Source: Clostridia bacterium (GTDB taxonomy: Bacteria; Bacillota; Clostridia; Christensenellales; QALW01). Taken from it: a stretch of 36,846 nucleotides of DNA. The position numbers and the translations under genes are program-made. Each line of letters starts with the position of its first letter. Position 1 is the first letter of the stretch. Where the stretch lies: the NCBI GenBank assembly GCA_017502165.1, contig JAFVVO010000018.1, forward strand, positions 1 to 36,846, given 5' to 3'. Below, one piece after another: positions 21,510 through 28,361 of this stretch. The notes under the pieces are model-generated. The model was not told the origin of the DNA, ran no database searches, and saw only the letters and a list, made by a program, of their open reading frames with translations.

Positions 21510-22757
21510 TTATTCTTCTTGCGAAAAACGTTTTTCAAAATGCTCGATTTCTTTCTTTAAGAAGGAAAGATCGCAATTCCAAAGTGCTTTATCAGCTAAA
21601 ACGTCGGTGCTTTGGGCAAATAACTTTGCAAATTTATCATTTGGCTCAAAGTTTTTGTAGAATTGAATAGTGCAGAAAAGACCGAACACAAGATGCTTTG
21701 GTGCAGGACGGTCATTGTTGTAATAGTGGCGCAAAATGGGGGCTATTGACGAGGCAAACTTTTCACCGAGATTTTCACTGTAGGCTTCCCAGAAAAAAGG
21801 AATGGCGGAGTTTTCAAAGCGCTTGAACATATCAAGGGCGAATACCTGCATGGTTTCAAAGTTAACGTCAAGAGCAGGAATAATTTCTTCAAACACCGAA
21901 ACGGTCATATGCTTGGCAAGGCGCTCCTTTGAAATAAAGGAATCAAGTGTTTTAACGTCGTGCAAAAGAGCATAAGCGCAGGAAGATGCAAGCGCGCCCT
22001 CCTTAACGAAGGAATTAAGTGCGTAGTACTCCTTAATGGAATCAACCTGAGCAACGAGGGAGCTGCTTGCAAGCAAGGAGTTTTCCTTATCAACAACGAA
22101 CAGAAGATATTTTTCCGAGGGAATATTTATTCCGTTGTTTATTGGCACTATATCACCAACACGGCAATCGGCAAAGGAGTTAACGAACACGTTTTCAAAG
22201 TTCAGCCAGTTGACGAAGTCCATACCTAACTGGCGAAGAGAAGCAAGCTCAATAATATCCTGCTTTAATTTGTCACCGTTGAAATCGTGAGGCGTGGCGG
22301 AAACTATAGTAAAGCCCTTCATCTCCAGGCAATGACGGCGGAACAAAAGCATTAAAAGCATACCGAGAGGATTCTCCTTCTCGTTTTTTAATTTGCCGTC
22401 GGAAAGAAGCCAGGAGGTGCCCTCCGGCGCCCAGAAAACAGTGTCAACATCCTTTGAATCTGCTAAGGCAGAAAAAGCGTCAAAATTTGTGTAGGGGTCC
22501 AAAACGGAAGAAACACAGTCGATTTTAACAGTGTCCTGAGAACGCAGACCGCTTAAAACAAGAGAGGATGAGGCAAAAACCTGCTGTTTTTTTTCTAATT
22601 GCTTGTCTGTAATTATGATGCAGTTAGCATTAGCGCCGTCTTCATTGGCGGAAGTTAAAATTCTTCCGAAAACGCTTCGGGCAAAAGCGCCGTCACCGAA
22701 TTGAACTACTTTGACGGGACGGGGAATAATTGTTTCAACCGTGTGTTTCTTTTTCAT
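21510..22757 (-). CDS. Divergent mannitol dehydrogenase / tagaturonate reductase family protein
   Basis: A 415-aa protein of the long-chain mannitol dehydrogenase family by its N-terminal VVQFGDGAFARSVF (equivalent of VVQFGEGNFLRAF), the middle NFENVFVNSFADCRVGDIVP (normally NTLVDRIVP), and the C-terminal RFENSAIPFFWEAYSENLGEKF. Core motifs are degenerate: the VDRI segment has become FADCRV, and the SKFxxR catalytic segment appears as EKFASS. It may reduce tagaturonate or fructuronate, or may have a changed function. Start placed at 22757 with GAGG upstream; a frame from 22862 is too long. Own promoter. Confidence 0.72.
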   Translation of the reverse strand: MKKKHTVETIIPRPVKVVQFGDGAFARSVFGRILTSANEDGANANCIIITDKQLEKKQQVFASSSLVLSGLRSQDTVKIDCVSSVLDPYTNFDAFSALADSKDVDTVFWAPEGTSWLLSDGKLKNEKENPLGMLLMLLFRRHCLEMKGFTIVSATPHDFNGDKLKQDIIELASLRQLGMDFVNWLNFENVFVNSFADCRVGDIVPINNGINIPSEKYLLFVVDKENSLLASSSLVAQVDSIKEYYALNSFVKEGALASSCAYALLHDVKTLDSFISKERLAKHMTVSVFEEIIPALDVNFETMQVFALDMFKRFENSAIPFFWEAYSENLGEKFASSIAPILRHYYNNDRPAPKHLVFGLFCTIQFYKNFEPNDKFAKLFAQSTDVLADKALWNCDLSFLKKEIEHFEKRFSQEE

Positions 22758-22785
22758 AAAAACCTCGCAACAAAGATATATAAAT

Positions 22786-22814
22786 ATTTTAACATACTTT
22801 GTCGAAGTTTTCAA
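22786..22814 (-). promoter_or_regulatory. SigA promoter of the mannitol-dehydrogenase-like gene
   Basis: On the minus strand TTGAAA (22809-22814), 17-base spacer, TAAAAT (22786-22791). Confidence 0.6.
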
Positions 22815-22873
22815 GAAAAAAGTAATAATGACTATGGAATGTGCAGAAATTAAATTCTCCACAAATTCGATAG

Positions 22874-22898
22874 CGAAATAAGGCTTTGCTTTATTTCG
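22874..22898. repeat. Intergenic palindrome with CTTTGCTT core
   Basis: CGAAATAA/TTATTTCG arms around GGCTTTGCT. A related hairpin occurs at 33385-33403. No U run, so not an obvious terminator. The rest of the 221-base gap holds only the promoter above. Confidence 0.5.
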
Positions 22899-22978
22899 AC
22901 ATCAACATAATCATTATAATCGGCTTTGCATCGCAAAAAAACGTCTTAAACGATATTTTGCAACTTCATATAATTTAA

Positions 22979-23296
22979 CTATTCAAAATCGTCTTCCTCG
23001 TAAACGTAGAACTTGTCAAGCCAGCCCTTTAAGGCGTCAACAAGCTGAAATATAAGCCCCGATTTTCTCTTTATGCTGTTTTTATTGTCTGCAAAATTTG
23101 ATTCATTCAGGTGCTCCCGCGGCTTAGGATAGGAGCTTTCCTTTGCTAAATTTACAAGGCGCATATATTGGCGCTTTTTCGTTTCCAGATTATAAATTGC
23201 GTAGTCAATATCGTCCTTTTCCGTGGCGTTGTTAAACACGTTAATTGCCTGTTGCCACTCCTTATAAGCCCTTTCAAGCTGAGAATTGTTTTCCAT
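22979..23296 (-). CDS. DUF2508 (YaaL-like) protein
   Basis: A 105-aa cytoplasmic helical protein. The part LERAYKEWQQAINVFNNAT, then DDIDYAIYNLETKKRQYMRLVNLAK, matches the DUF2508 pattern (YaaL of B. subtilis: W..A...F....D..ID.AIY.......Y..L...AK). Its C-terminal extension (about 60-105) is basic and then acidic and is not part of the family core. Function unknown. The GGAGGG ribosome site lies in the stem of a terminator-like hairpin. Confidence 0.75.
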   Translation of the reverse strand: MENNSQLERAYKEWQQAINVFNNATEKDDIDYAIYNLETKKRQYMRLVNLAKESSYPKPREHLNESNFADNKNSIKRKSGLIFQLVDALKGWLDKFYVYEEDDFE

Positions 23297-23331
23297 AAAA
23301 AATCCCTCCGCTAAAAAATATTAGCGAAGGG
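23297..23331 (-). promoter_or_regulatory. Terminator-like hairpin that contains the ribosome site of the DUF2508 gene
   Basis: On the minus strand CCCTTCGCTAA (23331-23321), 6-base loop, TTAGCGGAGGG (23314-23304), then ATTTTTT and the ATG. It is an 11-bp stem with one mismatch followed by U residues, hence a terminator form, and the GGAGGG is the Shine-Dalgarno of the next gene. Confidence 0.6.
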
Positions 23332-23429
23332 TTAAAAATAGTATTAAATCCTTAAAAATATAAATATTTATATATGCTCAATAAAGCATAATACGGGCAA
23401 TCAGGGGGAGCCAGTTAACAAAAATAAAA

Positions 23430-24383
23430 TCAGTCAGATTCCTTTTTGTAGAGCCTGCGGTTATCAAGTCGCCACTGTCTTTCGGAGAAGCCGCCCTCTT
23501 TCACCTCGGAAAGAGCCTTTCGGAAGTCGTACATACGGGCATCAATCATATCAAGATAGTGGAGCATTTCCGCTTCGGGAAACATAGGTCTTTTAACAGA
23601 GCCAAACTCCGGCTCGTAATGGTGTGAAATAAGCATATGCTGAAGAAGTACGGTAGTTTCTTCTTTTGCTGAAACCGCTTTAGCGGCTTCGGCAACAAGT
23701 AAGGGCCCCTGAATAACGTGGCCAAGCAAAAGTCCCTTTGTAGTGTAGTCGCTAACAAGGCCTAATTCGGAAGCGTTCATTTCACCGATCTTTTCAATGT
23801 CGTGCAAAATAACGCCTGCATAAAGCCAATCGGGATCCAGGTCAGTATAAATTTTGCACATAGCCTCGGCTGAAGCCAGCATTGTGGTGGTGTGGTACAG
23901 AAGTCCGCCGCGAATTGCGTGATGGTTGCTTTGGGCGGCAGGATAATAAAGCAGCTTATCCTTAACGGAGTCAATAGCGTAATAAACGATATTTTTAATG
24001 TCCTGCTTTGTAATTCTGTCCGCAAAGGAAAGAAGCGTTGCAAGCATTTCTTCGCTTGTCTTTGGGGCGGAAGGCACAAAATCACTTATTGAAACGGGGT
24101 CAAGGTCAGTTGCTAAGCGAAATTTTTCAATTTTAATTTGCATATTGTTTTGCCAAGCAACAACAGTACCGCGAATTTTAATTAAAGAATTAACCACAAA
24201 GCCGGCGATGTTCTCTTCGGTAAAGTTCCAGATTTTGCCGTTTAAGTCACCCGTTGCGTCGGCTATTGTAAGGTCAACGTAATTTTTACCCGTCTGACCG
24301 GTTTTAATTGCTATAGCGCGAATAAGCACAAAGCCTTCAAAGGTTTCATTAACTTCAAGCTGATTAAGTGATTTTTGTTCCAT
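23430..24383 (-). CDS. yhaM: YhaM-family 3'-5' exoribonuclease (OB fold + HD domain)
   Basis: A 317-aa protein, normal YhaM length. N-terminal OB-fold (about 10-95, GKNYVDLTIADATGDLNGKIW) and an HD phosphohydrolase domain (about 150-290) with metal ligands in GGLLYHTTTML, ILHDIEKIGE, LLGHVIQG and HMLISHHYEPEFGS, closing with YLDMIDARM. It trims RNA 3' ends with Mn or Co, in the cytoplasm. GGAGAG precedes the ATG. Confidence 0.92.
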   Translation of the reverse strand: MEQKSLNQLEVNETFEGFVLIRAIAIKTGQTGKNYVDLTIADATGDLNGKIWNFTEENIAGFVVNSLIKIRGTVVAWQNNMQIKIEKFRLATDLDPVSISDFVPSAPKTSEEMLATLLSFADRITKQDIKNIVYYAIDSVKDKLLYYPAAQSNHHAIRGGLLYHTTTMLASAEAMCKIYTDLDPDWLYAGVILHDIEKIGEMNASELGLVSDYTTKGLLLGHVIQGPLLVAEAAKAVSAKEETTVLLQHMLISHHYEPEFGSVKRPMFPEAEMLHYLDMIDARMYDFRKALSEVKEGGFSERQWRLDNRRLYKKESD

Positions 24384-24468
24384 AACAACTCTCCAATAAA
24401 TTACTTTAACATAATTGTATCATAAATTGGAAAAAATATAAAGAGAAATTTATTAAGGAGTGTTCATT

Positions 24469-24588
24469 ATGAAAAAGAAAGCGCAAAAAATATGGCATAA
24501 CGAAAAAATAAAGTCCGACGTGGAGGGAAGCTATACGGGAGTAAGCGTTGATGGAAGCTGTCCCGTGCAGGATGCAGATGATTTGTGA
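24469..24588 (+). CDS. 39-aa conserved-type microprotein (SYTG...PVQDADDL)
   Basis: A frame too short for most ORF callers: basic N-terminus MKKKAQKIWHNEKIKSD followed by VEGSYTGVSVDGSCPVQDADDL. AAGGAG lies 8 bases before the ATG. I recall small Clostridia proteins with the pattern D..GSYTG......PVQDADDL, which supports a real gene, though I cannot check it. Function unknown. It is divergent from yhaM and lies upstream of spoIIE. Confidence 0.7.
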   Translation: MKKKAQKIWHNEKIKSDVEGSYTGVSVDGSCPVQDADDL

Positions 24589-24615
24589 AAAGCTTAAGAA
24601 GGCATCCAATAATAG

Positions 24616-24656
24616 TTGGGGGTTTTTTTGTATGAATTTATAACAAAATCCCCCAA
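24616..24656 (+). terminator. Imperfect hairpin after the microprotein
   Basis: TTGGGGG + TTTT (24616-24627) pairs with AAAAT + CCCCCAA (24645-24656) with one mismatch; a T run lies in the left arm, giving also a short CCAA/TTGG hairpin followed directly by GGG and seven T. A termination role is plausible but the form is unusual. Confidence 0.4.
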
Positions 24657-24731
24657 TACCTTATTAAAATCAATTTTTGTCCTGCAATAAGTATAAAAAT
24701 CACCGAAGAAAAACAAAAATCGTGCACCTTT

Positions 24732-24765
24732 ACCGACAAAGTATTTTCGGCAGATAAAATATAAT
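24732..24765 (+). promoter_or_regulatory. Possible Spo0A-controlled spoIIE promoter
   Basis: TATAAT at 24760-24765 with no good -35. The reverse complement of 24732-24740 is TTTGTCGGT, 7 of 9 to the 0A box TTTGTCRAA, located where Spo0A sits at the B. subtilis spoIIE promoter. Inference from a known regulation and a partial match. Confidence 0.35.
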
Positions 24766-24798
24766 AGGAGTAGTTCTAAGGTGTAGGGTGGGATAAAA

Positions 24799-27057
24799 AT
24801 GGTTGCAAATAAAATAGCCGAAAAAATAAAAATTAAAGGCTGGGGGAAGCCTCTTGCGTTCGTTTTGTTGGGGTTTTTGGCCGCAAAATGCGACTTTTTG
24901 GAGCAAACCCATCCTCTTGGGGTGTCGGTGCTTTGCGCACTTGCCTTTAACAAGAATTTCTTTTCCGTTTTTTTAGGCGCGCTTGCAGGAAGCATAACAT
25001 TAGGAAGCACTTTTCGGGAAATTCTTGTTTTTGCCCTTCCCTGCGCATTGGCGTCACCGATTTTAATTCTTTTTAGAAAATACCGCATTGAAAATCTGTG
25101 GGCATTTATGCTCTGCTGTCTTTTATCTTATTCCTTGCCTGCCTTTATACTTTCCTTAAGCTTAGGGGAAAAAACGGTTATGATTTTTCAAGGCTTGATA
25201 TCCGCCTGCCTTTATCCTATCTGCAAAAGGATATACACCTCCTGCATAGAGCTTGAAAGCCGCTTATCTTTAGAGCGTGCCGACATTTTGGCCATTTCCA
25301 CATTGGGCGGACTTGCCATAACGTCTCTGCCTAAAACTGATTTTTACGGCTTTAATCTGTGCCTTTTTGCCATACTTTTCTCTTGCTCTTTAGCGGTCAG
25401 CGCCTTTGAAATAGGCGGCTCGATTTGGTGTGCTGTTTGCGCTTTAATGTGGGTGATTAAGGGCGGTGACGTAACGGTGGCGCTCTGTCTGCTTGCAGGC
25501 GGCGTATTTGCAGGAATGTTATCTAATAAACGGGGCGGTGCACTTTTAGGCTTCGTTCTTGGGGATATGGTTATAAGTCTGTTTTTGTTAAACGCTCCCA
25601 TTTTAAGCTGCGGAATAATAAACGTGCTTGCCGGCTGTGCATATACGGTGTTTCTAAAAAAGGAATTTTTGCTTAAAATTAAGAGGTTGTCGGGGATTCA
25701 TTCAGGCGTAAACGACTTGGAAATGAATTACATAGAAGGCTTGCGAGTGCAACAAAAAAGTAAAATAGAAAATGCGGCAAGAATGTATCTGGAGCTTTCA
25801 AAGGCGTTTACAAGCGTCAGCCGCGGCAAAGAATTTCAAAAACAATTAGTGGAAGAAACGATTAAGGTGTGCAAAAACTGCAATAAGTACGAGTATTGTC
25901 ACAAAAGCAGGAAAAGCGATACGGTGCTTGAGCTTAATTCTGCCGCCGAAGAAATAATAAAAACCGAGCGTCTGTACGCTATGCCATTGACCTTAACTGC
26001 CAGATGCGTTCAGCCTATAAATTTAGTTTGCTCGATGCAACAGAGCTTTGAAAGGATGTCTCTTGCCCAAAGAGAAAACCCCACTCAAGAGGGGGAGCTG
26101 GCAATGCAGTTAAAGGGAATTTCTCAAATGCTCTTCTCCCTTGCGGAAGATATTTCTGCCCTGCCCGAATTTGACGTTGAAAAGGAAAAGCAGGTTAAAA
26201 ACGTGCTTTCTTCGCGCATAGGCAACGTGGACAAGGTAAGCTGCCGTAAAAGCGGTGAAAGCCATATTTTGCAGATTTCCTTAATGCAAAACAAAAAGGA
26301 TATTAAAGAGGAAATTTGTTCTGCTCTGGAAGACGGCTTCGTGGGAAGATACCGTTTTATTTCGGGCGGAATCAACAAGCAGGGCGGCTTTTCGGGGATG
26401 TTTGCGCCGGTTCCTAAGTTTACCGTTTCAGCCTACGCCTGCCGAAGCAATAAAAAAGGCGAAAGCGTTTGCGGTGATTCCTTTACCTTTGGTGACGTGG
26501 TGGGGGACAAATACATTGCCGCCATAAGTGACGGAGCAGGAAGCGGTGAGCGCGCCGCAAGAGAAAGTGAAAGCGCCCTTGATTTACTTGAAGCCTTTTC
26601 CGAAACCCATATTTCGCGGAAGGAAATATTTGCATCAATGAACCGACTGCTTCTGCTTAAGGGAGATAACGAGGCGTACTCCACTATTGACGTTGCGGAG
26701 TTTGACTTGAACGAGGGACTTTTGTTCTGGACTAAAATCGGCGCAGTTCCCGGGTATATTCTGCGCTCGGGTAATGTGGAAAAAATTGAAGCAGGGGCAT
26801 TGCCCATGGGCATTTTAACTAAGATAAATCCCATTACCACGAAAAAACTGGTGCAAAAGGGTGACGTAATAGTTCTTGTTACCGACGGGGTTTATGACGG
26901 AATGTGCTTGGGTAATTCTGACGGAATAAAGGATATGTTATCTGAAAATGCGACCCAAGACCCTCAAGAGCTTGCACAAAATATACTTGAAAAAGCAAAA
27001 GAAACTATCGTTGACGACGATATGACAGTTTTGGTATTAAAGGTTGATGCGGCATAA
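24799..27057 (+). CDS. spoIIE: Stage II sporulation protein E, PP2C-type phosphatase
   Basis: A 752-aa SpoIIE. About ten hydrophobic helices fill residues 15-290. A central regulatory region follows, with a Cys cluster CKNCNKYEYCHKS at about 356-368. The C-terminal PP2C phosphatase domain (about 545-750) has ISDGAGSGERAARES, TIDVAEFDLNEG, FWTKIGAVPGYI, ALPMGIL and LVTDGVYDG, keeping the manganese-binding aspartates. At the asymmetric septum SpoIIE dephosphorylates SpoIIAA and so frees SigF in the forespore. This gene marks the host as a spore former. A possible GGGTGGGA site precedes the ATG. Followed by a terminator shared with the zinc-ribbon gene. Confidence 0.95.
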   Translation: MVANKIAEKIKIKGWGKPLAFVLLGFLAAKCDFLEQTHPLGVSVLCALAFNKNFFSVFLGALAGSITLGSTFREILVFALPCALASPILILFRKYRIENLWAFMLCCLLSYSLPAFILSLSLGEKTVMIFQGLISACLYPICKRIYTSCIELESRLSLERADILAISTLGGLAITSLPKTDFYGFNLCLFAILFSCSLAVSAFEIGGSIWCAVCALMWVIKGGDVTVALCLLAGGVFAGMLSNKRGGALLGFVLGDMVISLFLLNAPILSCGIINVLAGCAYTVFLKKEFLLKIKRLSGIHSGVNDLEMNYIEGLRVQQKSKIENAARMYLELSKAFTSVSRGKEFQKQLVEETIKVCKNCNKYEYCHKSRKSDTVLELNSAAEEIIKTERLYAMPLTLTARCVQPINLVCSMQQSFERMSLAQRENPTQEGELAMQLKGISQMLFSLAEDISALPEFDVEKEKQVKNVLSSRIGNVDKVSCRKSGESHILQISLMQNKKDIKEEICSALEDGFVGRYRFISGGINKQGGFSGMFAPVPKFTVSAYACRSNKKGESVCGDSFTFGDVVGDKYIAAISDGAGSGERAARESESALDLLEAFSETHISRKEIFASMNRLLLLKGDNEAYSTIDVAEFDLNEGLLFWTKIGAVPGYILRSGNVEKIEAGALPMGILTKINPITTKKLVQKGDVIVLVTDGVYDGMCLGNSDGIKDMLSENATQDPQELAQNILEKAKETIVDDDMTVLVLKVDAA

Positions 27058-27133
27058 CAACGCTTGCAAAATCAATGCAAAGGAAACAAGCGCCTATAAA
27101 ACTAATGCAAAGAAAGCATCGGCTTGAATAACA

Positions 27134-27172
27134 AAAGACGCAAGAAAATTCTTGCGTCTTTATGTTTTTTTG
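27134..27172. terminator. Terminator of spoIIE
   Basis: An 11-bp stem AAAGACGCAAG/CTTGCGTCTTT (27134-27144 with 27151-27161) followed by ATGTTTTTTT. It lies between convergent genes. Confidence 0.88.
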
Positions 27173-27178
27173 CAACGT

Positions 27179-27373
27179 TTATTTTTTATTTTCTACAGTA
27201 AATAATGATACAAAACCGCAATCCTGGCAAACGAAGGCTTGTACCTTTGTGGTTTTAGGAAATAATTTGGAAGATTGTTCTTTAGAAATAAAGGTAAATC
27301 GCATAGCGTCGTTTGTCTGCAGAACGCCTTCACTTAAATTTATTGATGAACAGTTAGGGCATTTCTTTTCCAT
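27179..27373 (-). CDS. Small zinc-ribbon protein
   Basis: A 64-aa protein with two CxxC knuckles, CPNC at residues 5-8 and CQDC at about 49-52, forming a zinc ribbon. Nothing else is recognisable. AAGGAG lies 6 bases before the ATG. It follows trxB by 9 bases on the same strand, so it is probably the last gene of that transcript. Role unknown; could be a nucleic-acid or protein-binding module. Confidence 0.8.
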   Translation of the reverse strand: MEKKCPNCSSINLSEGVLQTNDAMRFTFISKEQSSKLFPKTTKVQAFVCQDCGFVSLFTVENKK

Positions 27374-27382
27374 AATAACTCC

Positions 27383-28294
27383 TTAAAGTTCGTCAATATA
27401 TCTGCAAGCGCTGATTGCGGCAACGGCGCCGTCGGATGCGGCAGTTGCAACCTGGCGAATTGCTTTTGTTCTGCAGTCACCTGCAACAAAAATACCGTTT
27501 GTTTTAGTTAAGCAAGTTTCGTTTGCTGAAATGTACCCCTGCTCGTTAAGCTCAGTAACGTCAGCAAAGGCGCTGTTTTCGGGTTGAAGTCCGATAGCAA
27601 CGAACATACCGTCAAGCTCAAGCTCTGTTTCACTTCCGTCGGCAACTTTTTTAAGGGTAATACCGGAAAATTCGGGGGTGTCCTTAATTGCGGAAACAAC
27701 TGTGCCTAAAATAATTTCAACGTTCAGTCGGTTTTTAAGAATATCCTGCAGTTTTTGTTCGCCCCTTAAAAAGTCAAGGTTATGAATAACGTAAACCTTT
27801 TTGCTTGTTTCTGCAAGAAGAATTGCTTCCTGCAGGGCAGAGTTCCCGCCGCCGATTAAAGCAACGGTTTTATTTTTATAAAATGCGCCGTCACAAACTG
27901 CACAGAAGGAAATACCTTCACCGATGAATTTTTCCTCGTTTTCAAGACCTAAATGGCGGTGCTGTGCGCCGGAAGCTATAATAACGGCTTTTCCGCAATA
28001 GGTGTTGCCGTCCTCGGTGTAAACCTCTTTATAGTCACCGCAGTCCTTAACGCCCGTAACGGTTTCAATTTCCACGTCTGCTCCCTGAGAAAGTACCTGG
28101 TCAACCATTTTGTCGGCAAGCTCACTACCGCTGATTGACTCAAAGGCAGGGTAATTTTCTACCTTGGGCGAAAAGGCTATCTGACCGCCAAAGGCAGACT
28201 TTTCTAAAATGAGCACGCTTTTGTTTGCACGGCGTGCGTATATTGCGGCGGTCAGACCTGCCGGGCCTGCACCGATAATAATAATATCAACCAT
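27383..28294 (-). CDS. trxB: Thioredoxin reductase
   Basis: A 303-aa flavoprotein, typical TrxB length. FAD site IIGAGPAGLTAAIYARR at the N-terminus, the redox CxxC in SFCAVCDGAFY (about 130-140), NADPH site IGGGNSALQEA, and the C-terminal FVAGDCRTKAIRQVATAASDG. It passes electrons from NADPH to thioredoxin-like proteins. Start at 28294 with GAGG upstream; a 28306 start is less supported. It follows the glutaredoxin-fused nrdD on the same strand across a weak terminator-like hairpin, which makes the fused redoxin a possible substrate. Confidence 0.94.
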   Translation of the reverse strand: MVDIIIIGAGPAGLTAAIYARRANKSVLILEKSAFGGQIAFSPKVENYPAFESISGSELADKMVDQVLSQGADVEIETVTGVKDCGDYKEVYTEDGNTYCGKAVIIASGAQHRHLGLENEEKFIGEGISFCAVCDGAFYKNKTVALIGGGNSALQEAILLAETSKKVYVIHNLDFLRGEQKLQDILKNRLNVEIILGTVVSAIKDTPEFSGITLKKVADGSETELELDGMFVAIGLQPENSAFADVTELNEQGYISANETCLTKTNGIFVAGDCRTKAIRQVATAASDGAVAAISACRYIDEL

Positions 28295-28323
28295 AATAAA
28301 CCTCAAATTTTCTGTAATAAGAT

Positions 28324-28351
28324 TTTCGGAATGACTTGCGCCATTCCGAAA
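28324..28351 (-). terminator. Weak hairpin after nrdD
   Basis: A 10-bp stem TTTCGGAATG/CATTCCGAAA (28324-28333 with 28342-28351) and a poor U tail (ATCTTATT). Partial termination is likely, leaving some read-through into trxB. Confidence 0.5.
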
Positions 28352-28361
28352 TTAGCTTTAA

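Noticed and set aside
24594-25088. 164-aa minus-strand frame
   Set aside because: Antisense to the start of spoIIE, basic and without a ribosome site; shadow of the GC-skewed coding strand.
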